Under the pieces are notes generated by a model, which worked only from the letters and a program-made list of their open reading frames with translations, ran no database searches and was not told the DNA's origin. From positions 224 to 57,865 of the forward strand of contig JAGRDO010000040.1 of assembly GCA_020447005.1 (NCBI GenBank): a stretch of DNA of 57,642 nt, given 5' to 3'. Position numbers and translations under genes: made by a program. Within the stretch, counting starts at the first letter, position 1. Each line of letters starts with the position of its first letter. Below, one piece after another: positions 26,092 to 35,034 of the stretch. The DNA comes from Paracoccaceae bacterium. GTDB lineage: Bacteria > Pseudomonadota > Alphaproteobacteria > Rhodobacterales > Rhodobacteraceae.

Positions 26092-27498
26092 ATGCGTGAC
26101 GATATCCTTCCGGTCATTCTGTGTGGCGGCACGGGGACCCGGCTTTGGCCGGTGTCGCGCGAAGGCATGGCAAAGCAGCTTTTGCCGATCGTCGGTGACA
26201 GGACACTCTTGCAGATGACGCTCGCCCGGGTCGCGGGCAAGGGGTTTGCCGAGCCGATGGTGATCGGCAGTCATCCGGTCCGCTTCACCATCCGCGATCA
26301 GGTCGAAGCCGTTGCCCCGAAGGCCCGTGTGGTGATCGAGCCCGAGCGGCGCGACACGCTGGCCGCGGTGCTGCTGGCCGCGGCGATTGCGGCGGCGGAG
26401 GACCCGAACCGTGTGCTGGCGGTGATGCCCTCGGACCATCTGATCCGGGACGAGGCGCGGTTTCGCGATGCGGTGGCACGGGCGGCGGACGCCGTGCGCG
26501 AGGCAGGGATTGCCGTGATCGGCGTCACGCCCGATGCGCCCTCTACCGCTTATGGCTACATCAAGCCGGGTGCCGAGAGCGGACCGGGCGTGCGGATGGT
26601 GACGCGGTTTGTCGAAAAGCCGGACGAGGAACGCGCGCATCGGCTGATCTTCGATGGATGCCTTTGGAATGCGGGGATATTCTGCTTCCGCGCGGGCTGG
26701 GTTCTGGAAGCGGCGCGCCTGCATGAACCGGCAAGCGTGGCGGCGGTCGAGCGCGCGGTGGCCGCGATGGTGCCCGATCTTGGCATGTTGAAGCCGGGCG
26801 CGGATTTCGCCAGGGCACGGGCGATTTCATTCGATCACGGCTTCATGGAAAAGACCGATGCGGCACTTGTGGTTCCGGCCGATTTTCACTGGTCGGACGT
26901 GGGCGACTGGGACGCGGTCTGGGCGGCCTCGGACAAGGACGGGGCCGGGAATGCGATCCGGGGCGATGGAATCGTCCGGGGCGGGGCGGACAATCTGGTT
27001 CATTCCGAAGGCCGCCTGGTCTGCGCCCTTGGCGTCGAGGGGCTGGCGATCATCGAAACGCCGGACGCGGTGCTGGTCGCGCCGCGCGGGCGGGCGCAGG
27101 AGGTCAAGGCACTGGTCGGCGCGCTGAAGGCGGACAGCCGGCCCGAGGCCAGCGAACATATCCGCTGCCACCGCCCGTGGGGCTGGTACCAGACGACCGA
27201 TCTTGGCGACCGCTTCCGCGTCAAGCGCATTGTCGTCAAGCCGGGCGCGAAGCTGAGCCTGCAGCGCCATCATCACCGGGCAGAGCACTGGGTTGTCGTG
27301 CGCGGCACGGCAGAGGTGACGGTCGATGACAAGGTCTCGACCCTGCATGAAAACGAAAGCGTCTATATTTCCATAGGGTCCGTGCACCGGCTGGCCAATC
27401 CCGGCAAGATCCCCGTCGAGATCATCGAGGTTCAGACCGGCACCTATCTGGAAGAGGACGACATCGAGCGGATCGAGGACGAATTCAACCGGCTCTAG
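26092..27498 (+). CDS. manC: Mannose-1-phosphate guanylyltransferase / mannose-6-phosphate isomerase
   Basis: The 468-residue bifunctional protein has the nucleotidyltransferase signature VILCGGTGTRLWPVSRE followed by KQLLP, then EPERRDTLAAV and FVEKPDEERAH. After about residue 345 comes a cupin domain (RPWGWYQTTDLGDRFRVK, LSLQRHHHRAEHWVVVRG) that carries type II phosphomannose isomerase activity. It makes GDP-mannose from fructose-6-phosphate via mannose phosphates together with a phosphomannomutase. ATG 26092 is spaced seven bases from AAGG; 26086 is too close. It is convergent with the glycosyltransferase at 27504, only 5 bp between stops. Confidence 0.93.
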   Translation: MRDDILPVILCGGTGTRLWPVSREGMAKQLLPIVGDRTLLQMTLARVAGKGFAEPMVIGSHPVRFTIRDQVEAVAPKARVVIEPERRDTLAAVLLAAAIAAAEDPNRVLAVMPSDHLIRDEARFRDAVARAADAVREAGIAVIGVTPDAPSTAYGYIKPGAESGPGVRMVTRFVEKPDEERAHRLIFDGCLWNAGIFCFRAGWVLEAARLHEPASVAAVERAVAAMVPDLGMLKPGADFARARAISFDHGFMEKTDAALVVPADFHWSDVGDWDAVWAASDKDGAGNAIRGDGIVRGGADNLVHSEGRLVCALGVEGLAIIETPDAVLVAPRGRAQEVKALVGALKADSRPEASEHIRCHRPWGWYQTTDLGDRFRVKRIVVKPGAKLSLQRHHHRAEHWVVVRGTAEVTVDDKVSTLHENESVYISIGSVHRLANPGKIPVEIIEVQTGTYLEEDDIERIEDEFNRL

Positions 27499-27503
27499 GG
27501 CCG

Positions 27504-28676
27504 TCAGCGCTGCCCAAGGGTTCGGCGGAACGAGGCCTCGGCCAGTTCTGCCGCCTTGTCCCATGTGAACATGGGCGCGCGCCGACGGGCCTTTTCGGCA
27601 AGGTCGCGGCGCAGGCCGGGATCGGACAGAAGGCGGATGGTCGCGGCGGCCAGCGCGTCCGGGTCTTCGGGATCATAGTAAAGCCCCGCATCGCCGACCA
27701 CCTCGGGCAGGCTGCCGCGATCCGAGGCAAGGACCGGCGTGCCGCAATACATCGCTTCGAGCGCGGGCAGGCCGAAGCCTTCCATCAGCGAGGGAAAGAC
27801 CAGCGCGTCCGAGACATTGAGCAGCCCGGCCATGTCGTCATCGGGGATCTCGCCGGCGAAGGTGATGCGGTCCGACATGCGGGCATCGCGCGTGGCGCCC
27901 GCCTTCAATTCATCGACATTGTCCCAGAACCGTTCGCCCGTCACGCGCCCGACGATGACCAGCCGCGCATCCGGGCAGGCGGCAAGGATCGCGGGCATCG
28001 CCTCGATCAGGCGCAGCACGTTCTTGTGGCGGTTGAAGCCGCCGATATAGGTCAGAACCCGGTCTTGCGGGGCCAGCCCGTGGCGGGTGCGGATCGCGGT
28101 CAGGGCCGGTTTGTCCGTGATCTGGTGAAAGGTCGCGTCGGCGCCTTCGGTGATCACGTCGATCCGGCCCGCGGGGATCTTCAGCAGCGCGGTCAGATCG
28201 CGCGCCGAGGCGTCCGATACGGTCATGATGCGGCGCGACTGGCGCTTGGCCATCCATGTCTTGATCCGCCAGAACAGGAAATTGCGCCGGGTCGGAAAGA
28301 CAAGATCGGGGAAACGTTCGGGGATCGTGTCGTGGATGCAGGTCAGGACCGGCACGCGCGCGAAGACCGGAAAGTAGGAATAGCTGGCGGGAAAGAAGAA
28401 AAGATCGGCGCCAAGACCGGCCGCCGCACGCGACATGGTGAGCATGTCGGCCCCGGCGCGGGCGGCCTTGCCCGAGGATGCCGCGGCCATGCTGCGCGAG
28501 GCGCCCGCGACGACAAGACCGACGCCCTCCGGCACGGGCCGGTCGGGCGCACGGTCGCACAGCAGGGTATAGCGAAAGCCCGTGTCGCGCGCGGCAAGGG
28601 CCGCGACGAGCGACCGGGTAAAGCGCCCGAAGCCACGGTCATTGTCCCAGGCGCTGGCGTCGATGGCGATATGCAT
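27504..28676 (-). CDS. Glycosyltransferase, GT4 family (GT-B fold)
   Basis: The 390-residue protein has a Rossmann-like N-half (MHIAIDASAWDNDRGFGRFTRSL, TCIHDTIPERFPD) and a GT4 C-half with YIGGFNRHKNVLRLIEAM, FAGEIPDDDMAGLLN and the nucleotide-sugar motif EGFGLPALEAMYCGTP (E-x7-E). It transfers a sugar from a nucleotide donor with retention of configuration. With manC adjacent, GDP-mannose is a plausible donor. No membrane helix is obvious, so it should act at the inner face of the inner membrane. It is divergent from another GT4 gene at 28902. Confidence 0.9.
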   Translation of the reverse strand: MHIAIDASAWDNDRGFGRFTRSLVAALAARDTGFRYTLLCDRAPDRPVPEGVGLVVAGASRSMAAASSGKAARAGADMLTMSRAAAGLGADLFFFPASYSYFPVFARVPVLTCIHDTIPERFPDLVFPTRRNFLFWRIKTWMAKRQSRRIMTVSDASARDLTALLKIPAGRIDVITEGADATFHQITDKPALTAIRTRHGLAPQDRVLTYIGGFNRHKNVLRLIEAMPAILAACPDARLVIVGRVTGERFWDNVDELKAGATRDARMSDRITFAGEIPDDDMAGLLNVSDALVFPSLMEGFGLPALEAMYCGTPVLASDRGSLPEVVGDAGLYYDPEDPDALAAATIRLLSDPGLRRDLAEKARRRAPMFTWDKAAELAEASFRRTLGQR

Positions 28677-28858
28677 GAACGGCTTTCGTTTGAATTCGCC
28701 CCCTTTTATGGCCGGCGCGCGGGCTTGTCACCCGTCTGGCCGGGCCGGTGCCCGTGATGGCGTGGCGCCCGGGGCAATGGGCGCAAAGTCCGGCATTCGT
28801 TTCCAAAGCCGGATCAGACGGGCAGGCAAGGGCGGTTCGGGGTATCTCGGGGCGATGC

Positions 28859-28880
28859 ACTGCGCTATGACAAGCGCAGT
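28859..28880. promoter_or_regulatory. Inverted repeat between divergent glycosyltransferase genes
   Basis: ACTGCGC (28859-28865), an 8-base spacer and GCGCAGT (28874-28880) form a perfect 7-bp inverted repeat, 22 bases before the ATG at 28902. It could be an operator for either divergent gene or a leader hairpin. No regulator gene is adjacent. Confidence 0.4.
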
Positions 28881-28901
28881 ATTCCGACCGGGCCGATTGA
28901 T

Positions 28902-30041
28902 ATGACCGACAAGATTGCACGCGCGCCGCTTCATGTCCTTGAGATGCAGACCCAGTTCGGGGTGGGCGGTATCACGCGCCATGTGCTGGCCCTGCGGGAC
29001 TGGATGCGCGGGCAGGGGCATCGCGTCACGCTGGGGGGGACCGGGGCGGCCTGGGCGGGACCGGAGAGCGAGCCGGATTTCCTGAGCCTTCCGACAAGGT
29101 TCGTCTCAGGCGAGGGCGGCGGGCTGCCGGCGCGGCTGATGGCCACCGCACGGTCCGCATGGACGCTGCGGCGCTGGCTGAAGCGCAACCGGGTCGATCT
29201 GATCCATGCCCATGAATCCGCGCCCGCACTGGTCGCCAATCTGGCGCGGATCGGGCTTGGCGTGCCGCTGGCGGTGACCTATCACGGCTCGGAACCCGCG
29301 CGGATCGCCTCATTCGGCAAGATCGCGGGCAAGGCCGATCTGGTGATCACGCCCTCGCATCGCTCGGCGGCGGATCTGGCCGGGATCGGGGGGGTCGCGA
29401 AGGACAAGTTGAAGGTGCTGGGCCTAGGGGTGGCCCCCGCGCCCGCCGACAGCGAAGACGAGATTGCCGCCTTGCGCCGCGACCTTTTGGGCGATGGCGA
29501 CCGGCTGATCATCACCGTCGCGCGGCTGGAACATCAAAAGGGCATCGATGTGCTGATTGATGTGGTGGCCCGGCTGATCCCAGACCATCCCGGGCTGCGC
29601 TTCATCGTCGCCGGGGACGGCGTTGACGAAGCCGCGCTGAAGGCGCGGGCCGTGGAAAAGGGCGTGGCGGGGCATCTGAACTTTCTGGGCCGCGTGAACC
29701 GCCCGCATCTTTATCTGCGCGCCGCGGACCTTTTCCTGCTGACCTCGCGCTGGGAGGCGTTGCCATTTACCATCGTCGAGGCATTTCAGGCGGGCATTCC
29801 GGCCGTCGCGACCGCCTGTTCGGGCGTTGTCGAACTGATCGACGATGAGGTCGGCGCCGTCGTTCCCATCGGCGATACCGGGGCGATCGCGGGCGCGGTG
29901 GCGCGGATCGTCGGCGATGAGGCGCTGCGGGCAGGGATGGCCGGGGCCGCGCTGGAAAAATCGAAGCTTGACCGTTTCGATCCCGACTGGGTGCACCGGC
30001 AGTTCGAGACGACCTATTACGCGCTGGCCGGGCGGGGCTAA
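28902..30041 (+). CDS. Glycosyltransferase, GT4 family
   Basis: The 379-residue protein has the donor/acceptor N-half (LHVLEMQTQFGVGGITRHVLAL, LIHAHESAPALVANLAR, AVTYHGSEPARIASFG). The GT4 C-half includes VARLEHQKGIDVLIDVVARLI and the sugar-nucleotide motif SRWEALPFTIVEAFQAGIP (E-x7-E). The GGI motif near residue 25 is typical of GT4 enzymes in surface polysaccharide clusters. Its 3' end overlaps the convergent epimerase gene by four bases. Donor and acceptor are unknown. Confidence 0.9.
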   Translation: MTDKIARAPLHVLEMQTQFGVGGITRHVLALRDWMRGQGHRVTLGGTGAAWAGPESEPDFLSLPTRFVSGEGGGLPARLMATARSAWTLRRWLKRNRVDLIHAHESAPALVANLARIGLGVPLAVTYHGSEPARIASFGKIAGKADLVITPSHRSAADLAGIGGVAKDKLKVLGLGVAPAPADSEDEIAALRRDLLGDGDRLIITVARLEHQKGIDVLIDVVARLIPDHPGLRFIVAGDGVDEAALKARAVEKGVAGHLNFLGRVNRPHLYLRAADLFLLTSRWEALPFTIVEAFQAGIPAVATACSGVVELIDDEVGAVVPIGDTGAIAGAVARIVGDEALRAGMAGAALEKSKLDRFDPDWVHRQFETTYYALAGRG

Positions 30042-31105
30042 CCCCCTATGGCGCGCAGATGGTCGGCGGTCGCGGCAAGGCCGCGCGGCAGATCGAAGTC
30101 GGGCGCATAGCCCAGCCGCGCGCGGGCATGGTCGATCCGGCTGGTTCCGGCGCCGGTATATTCCTCGAGCAGGTGGTGGTTGGGCTGCAGCGCGCCGCCT
30201 TTCGACAGGCGCCGCTTGAGCATCCGCACAAGGGCTTCGAACCTTTTGTGCCCGATCAGGCGGCGCGCGGCGGCCGAGACGCGTGCCGCCGCCGAGGGTG
30301 CGTGATCGGCGCTTTCATCGCGGCGGGGGCCAAGCCTGCGCGTAAGTTCGTCCAGCGGAACGCGGTGAATGTCGCCCGTGCCGAGAATACCGGCATATCC
30401 CTGAAGAAGGGCCGACCAGGCAAAGGGTTCGGGGCCGGAAACGATGAACCGTTCCTGCCCGAGATCGGGCAGGGTGGCGGCTTTCAGGCAGGCCTGAACC
30501 ACATCGTCGACAAAGACGCCGTTGCAGCGCCCTTCGGGGTCGGGCAGCACGATCCCGCCGGCCAGCAGCGCTTCGGCAAAGCCATCGGTCCAGAGCGATG
30601 AGCCCGGCCCGTAGACGATGGTCGGTTGCAGGATCGCGGCAGGGAGAGAGCCGGCCATGAGCCGCTTTTCCATCGCGATCTTGGCCTGCCGGTAAGGGCT
30701 GCCGCCCGGGCGGGCCATGGAGCCATCCTCGGTACAGTCGCGGCCGGGCCAGGCATCGTAGACGACGATTGACGAGGTGTGGACGATCCGGCCCACGCCC
30801 GCCGATTTCGCGGCCGCGCAAAGCGCGTCGAAGCCCTTCAGGTTCTCGGCCGCCGTTGCGCGAAAGTCGTAGGCCAGGTTGAAAAGCACGTCCTGACCGG
30901 TCAGCGCGGTTTCAACCAGCGCGCGGTCGGTCAGGCTGCCGATCCGTGCCCTGACCAGCGGCCGCAACCCGCCAAGGGCCGCGCGCGAGCGGGTGAGAAC
31001 CGAGACATCGGCACCTTCGGAGACCAGCCGGGCCACCAGCCGCCGCCCGATGAAGCCGGTCGCCCCGGTCACGAAGACCTTTCTGCCCGTCAATGCTGTT
31101 TCCAT
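30038..31105 (-). CDS. NAD-dependent epimerase/dehydratase (extended SDR)
   Basis: The 355-residue extended SDR has VTGATGFIGRRLVARLVSEG (NAD loop), a Ser in HTSSIVVYD and a YRQAK active site. VYGPGSSLWTDGFAEAL and FVDDVVQACLKA in the substrate half are typical of nucleotide-sugar epimerases, dehydratases or reductases. I chose ATG 31105 (METALTGRKVFVTG) because AAAAGGGGA precedes it; the longer open frame has no family-like extension. It is divergent from the Gfo/Idh operon. The product is probably a modified nucleotide sugar for the local glycosyltransferases. Confidence 0.85.
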   Translation of the reverse strand: METALTGRKVFVTGATGFIGRRLVARLVSEGADVSVLTRSRAALGGLRPLVRARIGSLTDRALVETALTGQDVLFNLAYDFRATAAENLKGFDALCAAAKSAGVGRIVHTSSIVVYDAWPGRDCTEDGSMARPGGSPYRQAKIAMEKRLMAGSLPAAILQPTIVYGPGSSLWTDGFAEALLAGGIVLPDPEGRCNGVFVDDVVQACLKAATLPDLGQERFIVSGPEPFAWSALLQGYAGILGTGDIHRVPLDELTRRLGPRRDESADHAPSAAARVSAAARRLIGHKRFEALVRMLKRRLSKGGALQPNHHLLEEYTGAGTSRIDHARARLGYAPDFDLPRGLAATADHLRAIGG

Positions 31106-31271
31106 CCCGGTCCCCTTTTCGGCGTCACACGCAGAATAGCCACAGGGAGGCGCCATTGGAACCGCCCCGCGCGCTTCACACTGGCCCGAATCCGATCTGC
31201 GTGCTAGCCCGCAACCCATTCATATGGAATGATTTGACGCGCGGCTACCTGCCGGGCGGAAAGGACTGTCG

Positions 31272-32324
31272 ATGCGGATAGGGGTGATCGGGGCGGCGGG
31301 CAAGATCGGCCAGATGCGTGTAGCGACGATCCTTGCCGAGCCGCGCGCCGAACTTGCGGCGGTCATGGACATGAGCATGGAAAAGGCGCGCGCCCATGCG
31401 CATGGTGCGCCTGCCTTTGACCGGCTTGAGGCGTTCCTGGCCGTGCCCATGGATGCGGTGGTGATCTCGACGCCCGCGCATGTCCGCGAACCGCTCTGCC
31501 TTGCCGCCTTCGCGGCGGGTCTGCATGTGCTGTCGGAAAAGCCCCTGCATCACACCGTCGAGGGCAGCCGGCGCATCGTCGCGGCGGCAAAGGCCGCCGG
31601 GCGGCATCTGGGTGCCGGGTTCAACATGCGCTATTATCCGGCCTTTTCCTATGTGCGCGACGTGATGCAAAGCGGACAGATCGGCGAGATCGACCATATC
31701 CGCATCTATGGCGGACATGAGGGCCTGCCGAAGTTTGCCTTCGACTGGGAATACAAGTCCGAGATTTCGGGGGGCGGCGCGCTTTGGGATGTCGGCATTC
31801 ACATGACCGACATGGCCCGCCACCTGATGGGCGAGATCACCGAGGTCTATGGTGTGGCCAGTGAAAACGTCTGGAAGGTCAGGGGATCGGAAGACAATGC
31901 CATGGCGATCTTCAAGTCGCCCGAGGGGCTGCCCGCCATCTATCAGGCAAGCTGGATCGACTGGAACGGCTACAAGAGTGCGGTCGAGGTCTATGGCAGC
32001 AGGGGCATGGTGCGCGGCGCCTATGCGCCGATGGAAAATGTGCTGATCACCATGGAAAAGACCGGGGGCGCGCCACGGCGCACGGTCAACCGGCATCGCG
32101 GTATCCAGATCGCCGAGAAGCTGCGGTCGTGGAAAGTCACGGCGCTGAAATCGTTTCAGGCCGAGATGGGCGAATTCATCGATCTGATGGAGGGCCGTCA
32201 GGGTCTGCGGATCGCCGATGGCCATGCGGCGCTTCGCGCGGTCGAGGTCGCGGCCGCCGTGCCGGAAAGCAGCCGGACCGGCCTGCCGGTCAGGCTGGAC
32301 AATATCGGGGCGATGCGGCTTTGA
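31272..32324 (+). CDS. Gfo/Idh/MocA-family oxidoreductase
   Basis: The 350-residue protein has the N-terminal Rossmann start MRIGVIGAAGKIGQMRVA, the conserved LSEKPLHH lysine motif and the active-site segment GGALWDVGIHMTDMARHL. The family oxidises or reduces sugars, inositols and nucleotide sugars with NAD(P). It begins a tight three-gene operon; the next start, a TTG, overlaps this stop as TTGA. The partners (GT2-like transferase and GMC oxidoreductase) point to building or tailoring a glycan or polyol. Confidence 0.9.
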   Translation: MRIGVIGAAGKIGQMRVATILAEPRAELAAVMDMSMEKARAHAHGAPAFDRLEAFLAVPMDAVVISTPAHVREPLCLAAFAAGLHVLSEKPLHHTVEGSRRIVAAAKAAGRHLGAGFNMRYYPAFSYVRDVMQSGQIGEIDHIRIYGGHEGLPKFAFDWEYKSEISGGGALWDVGIHMTDMARHLMGEITEVYGVASENVWKVRGSEDNAMAIFKSPEGLPAIYQASWIDWNGYKSAVEVYGSRGMVRGAYAPMENVLITMEKTGGAPRRTVNRHRGIQIAEKLRSWKVTALKSFQAEMGEFIDLMEGRQGLRIADGHAALRAVEVAAAVPESSRTGLPVRLDNIGAMRL

Positions 32325-33250
32325 CGGACAGGGCGGATATCCCCGAGCTTTCCATCGTCGTCACGATCATCGATGGCGGCGACAGCCTGCGCGCCTTCCT
32401 GCGCGCGGTTACGTCCTTTGACGATCCGCCAAGCCATGAGGTGATCCTGCCCCATGATGCCAGCCGCCCGGAAGTTCCCGCGATGGCGGCGGAATTTCCC
32501 ACGGTCCGCTTTCTGGATATCGGCCGGATCGACCCGATCCACCCGATCACGACCGAGGCGGGGCTGCATGAGCTTTACGACCGCAGGCGCGCGCGGGGCC
32601 TTGCGGCCTCCAGGGGGCGGATCATCGCCATTCTGGAGGATCGCGGCCATCCGCGCGCCGACTGGGCGCGCCAGATCGTGCGGCTTCACGCCGAGACCGG
32701 CTGCCATGTCGTCGGCGGCGGCATCGAGTGCCGCGAACCGGCGAGCCTTTTGAACTTTGCCTTCTACCTGACCGATTTCGGGCGCTACGGGCTGCCTTTC
32801 GAAAGCGGGCCGGCGGAATGGGTTTCGGACGTCAATGTCAGCTATTCGCGCCAGGCGCTGGATGAGATGCGTCCCCTCTGGAAAGACCGCTATCATGAGC
32901 CGCTGGTGCATAAATATCTGATGGACAAGGGCGAAAGACTGTGGCTTTCCAATGAGATGATCATATTTCACGGCCGCGCGCCCTGCACGCTGGGCTATCT
33001 TGTGCCCGAAAGGTTCCACTGGGGGCGGCTTTTCGGGCATATCCGCACCATGACCATGGGCGAAGCCGAGCGCTGGAAACTGATCCTGATGAGCCCGCTG
33101 ATCCCGCCGCTTCTGTGGCTGCGCCACGGGGTGACGCAGTGGAAAAAGGGCCGGGGTATCAGATATCTGAAAGCCTTGCCTTACACGATGATCCTGACCA
33201 CCGCATGGATCGCGGGCGAGGTCTGGGGCTATGTGACGAAGAAGCCATGA
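32321..33250 (+). CDS. Glycosyltransferase family 2-like protein
   Basis: The 309-residue protein has a GT-A-like N-half: LSIVVTIIDGGDSLRAFLRAV, EVILPHDAS, then SRGRIIAILEDRGHPRADWARQIV, where ED replaces the usual DxD-type acid pair, and HVVGGGIECREPA. The C-terminus is hydrophobic (about 275-300), which would hold it at the membrane. I infer TTG 32321 as start because it overlaps the previous stop, and no ATG occurs before the conserved core. The first 10 residues are therefore uncertain. It also overlaps the GMC oxidoreductase gene by ATGA. Confidence 0.78.
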   Translation: MTDRADIPELSIVVTIIDGGDSLRAFLRAVTSFDDPPSHEVILPHDASRPEVPAMAAEFPTVRFLDIGRIDPIHPITTEAGLHELYDRRRARGLAASRGRIIAILEDRGHPRADWARQIVRLHAETGCHVVGGGIECREPASLLNFAFYLTDFGRYGLPFESGPAEWVSDVNVSYSRQALDEMRPLWKDRYHEPLVHKYLMDKGERLWLSNEMIIFHGRAPCTLGYLVPERFHWGRLFGHIRTMTMGEAERWKLILMSPLIPPLLWLRHGVTQWKKGRGIRYLKALPYTMILTTAWIAGEVWGYVTKKP

Positions 33251-34857
33251 GCGAAATCTGGGATCTTGTCGTCATCGGATCGGGGGCGTCGGGCGGATGG
33301 GTCGCCAAGGAGGCGGCGGAGGGTGGCGCGCGGGTCCTGATGCTCGAAGCGGGCCGGCGGCTTGATCCGGTCAGGGATTTTCCCGAGCCCGATCACGCGG
33401 GCGGCAGCCGGGTGTCGATCCTGACGCGGGCGATGGCGATGCTGAAGGGGCAGGGCGTGCAGGCGCGCTGCATGTCCTACACGCCGCAGACCGCGCATCT
33501 TTTCCTCAATGACCGCCAGAACCCCTATACCACCGGCGCGGGGGCGCGGTTCAACTGGTACCGCGCGCGGCAGGTGGGCGGGCGGTTGCATCTCTGGGGG
33601 CGCAATGCGCTGCGCATTTCCGACCTTGATCTGAAGGCGGCCGAGGCGGACGGATTTGGCGACAGCTGGCCCGTTTCCTATGCCGAGCTTGATCCCTGGT
33701 ATGCCCGTGTCGAGACGTTTCTTGGCGTCACGGGCGAGGCGGCCGGGATCGCGAACCTGCCGGACGGGCGCTATTCCGGGCCGCATCCGCTGACCGCTGC
33801 CGAACGCAGGCTTCTGGCGGACATGGCCGAGAAATGGCCCGACAGGCCGGCCACGACCTGCCGCATCATCCACCACATGCCCGACCGGACGCCCCCGCCG
33901 CTGACGGCGGCCGGGGCGACGGGGCGGTTCGATCTGCGCAGCGGCGCGGTGGTCGAACGGATCGAGACCGATCCTGAAACCGGGCAGGCGACCGGGGTCA
34001 CCTATATCGACGCCGCGACGAAAGAGCGCGTGACCGTGGCCGCGCGGCATGTCGCGGTCGCGGCCTCGACCATCGAAAGCGCGCGGATCCTGCTGAATTC
34101 CGCCGGCGGGAAACACCCGCGCGGTCTGGGCAATTCCTCGGGCAATCTCGGGCGGTACCTGTCCGATCACCTGATGGTCTTTCGCGCCGGAACCCTGCCC
34201 GAAATCGAAGGCATGGGCCGGGGTCATGATCCTTACGATTTCGGCCAGCAATCGGGGATCTACATCCCGTCCTTCCGCAATCGGCACGGCGGCGAGGGCA
34301 GGGGATTCCTGCGCGGGTATTCGCTGCTCGGCTCGGTCGGGCGGCTGGAACCGGGCTGGTTCTTCATGGCGATCGGCGAGGTTCTGCCGCGCGCCGAGAA
34401 CCGGGTAGAGATCGACCCGTCGCGCCGCGACGCATGGGGCATTCCGGTGGCCAGAGTCACGCTGCGGCATTCCGAGAACGAACGCGCGATGGTGCGTGAC
34501 ATGGATCAAAGCCTGAAAGAGCTTTCCGAAACCTTTGGCCTGCCCGACGATCTTCTGGGCCGGGAGGGTCTGGTCGCGCGGCTTGCCTACAAGCTGGCCG
34601 GCCCGATGGTCTATACGCCGGAAGGTGCCTTGATCCCCGGATCGTCGATCCACGAGACGGGGGGCGCCTGCATGGGCAGCGATCCGGGGCGCCATGTCTG
34701 TGACGGAACGAACCGGCTTTATGATGCCCGGAACGTCTGGGTGACGGATTCAGCAAGCTTTCCGACCAATCCCTTCCACAATCCCGGTCTGACGATCATG
34801 GCGCTGTCGGCGCGGGCCGGGGCGGCGATCGCGCAAGACGTGGTAGCCCGGCGCTGA
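33247..34857 (+). CDS. GMC-family FAD-dependent oxidoreductase
   Basis: The 536-residue protein has the FAD motif VVIGSGASGGWVAKEAAEGGARVLMLEAG, a GGRLHLWGRNALR segment and the GMC C-terminus: SSIHETGGACMG, VTDSASFPTNPFHNPGLTIMALSARAG. That C-terminus carries the His and Asn catalytic pair. The family oxidises sugar or alcohol hydroxyls to carbonyls, with oxygen, quinone or a protein as acceptor. No export signal is evident. Coupling to the Gfo/Idh enzyme and GT2 suggests an oxidation step on the same sugar or polyol. The start at ATG 33247 comes from the ATGA overlap. Confidence 0.9.
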   Translation: MSEIWDLVVIGSGASGGWVAKEAAEGGARVLMLEAGRRLDPVRDFPEPDHAGGSRVSILTRAMAMLKGQGVQARCMSYTPQTAHLFLNDRQNPYTTGAGARFNWYRARQVGGRLHLWGRNALRISDLDLKAAEADGFGDSWPVSYAELDPWYARVETFLGVTGEAAGIANLPDGRYSGPHPLTAAERRLLADMAEKWPDRPATTCRIIHHMPDRTPPPLTAAGATGRFDLRSGAVVERIETDPETGQATGVTYIDAATKERVTVAARHVAVAASTIESARILLNSAGGKHPRGLGNSSGNLGRYLSDHLMVFRAGTLPEIEGMGRGHDPYDFGQQSGIYIPSFRNRHGGEGRGFLRGYSLLGSVGRLEPGWFFMAIGEVLPRAENRVEIDPSRRDAWGIPVARVTLRHSENERAMVRDMDQSLKELSETFGLPDDLLGREGLVARLAYKLAGPMVYTPEGALIPGSSIHETGGACMGSDPGRHVCDGTNRLYDARNVWVTDSASFPTNPFHNPGLTIMALSARAGAAIAQDVVARR

Positions 34858-35034
34858 ACGATCCCGACATGGGGTGCCGGGCTTCGGGCCCGCCAGTGCA
34901 AAACTGCTACACAAGCGTGGCATTTCGAACAACCGCTATTCCACCGGCCAAGGTGTACATGTATTGTTCGCTTGGGTTGTTGAAACGGCGGGAACGCGCG
35001 ATGGTGCGCGTTGCGCCGTCTTGGAGGTGGTGCA

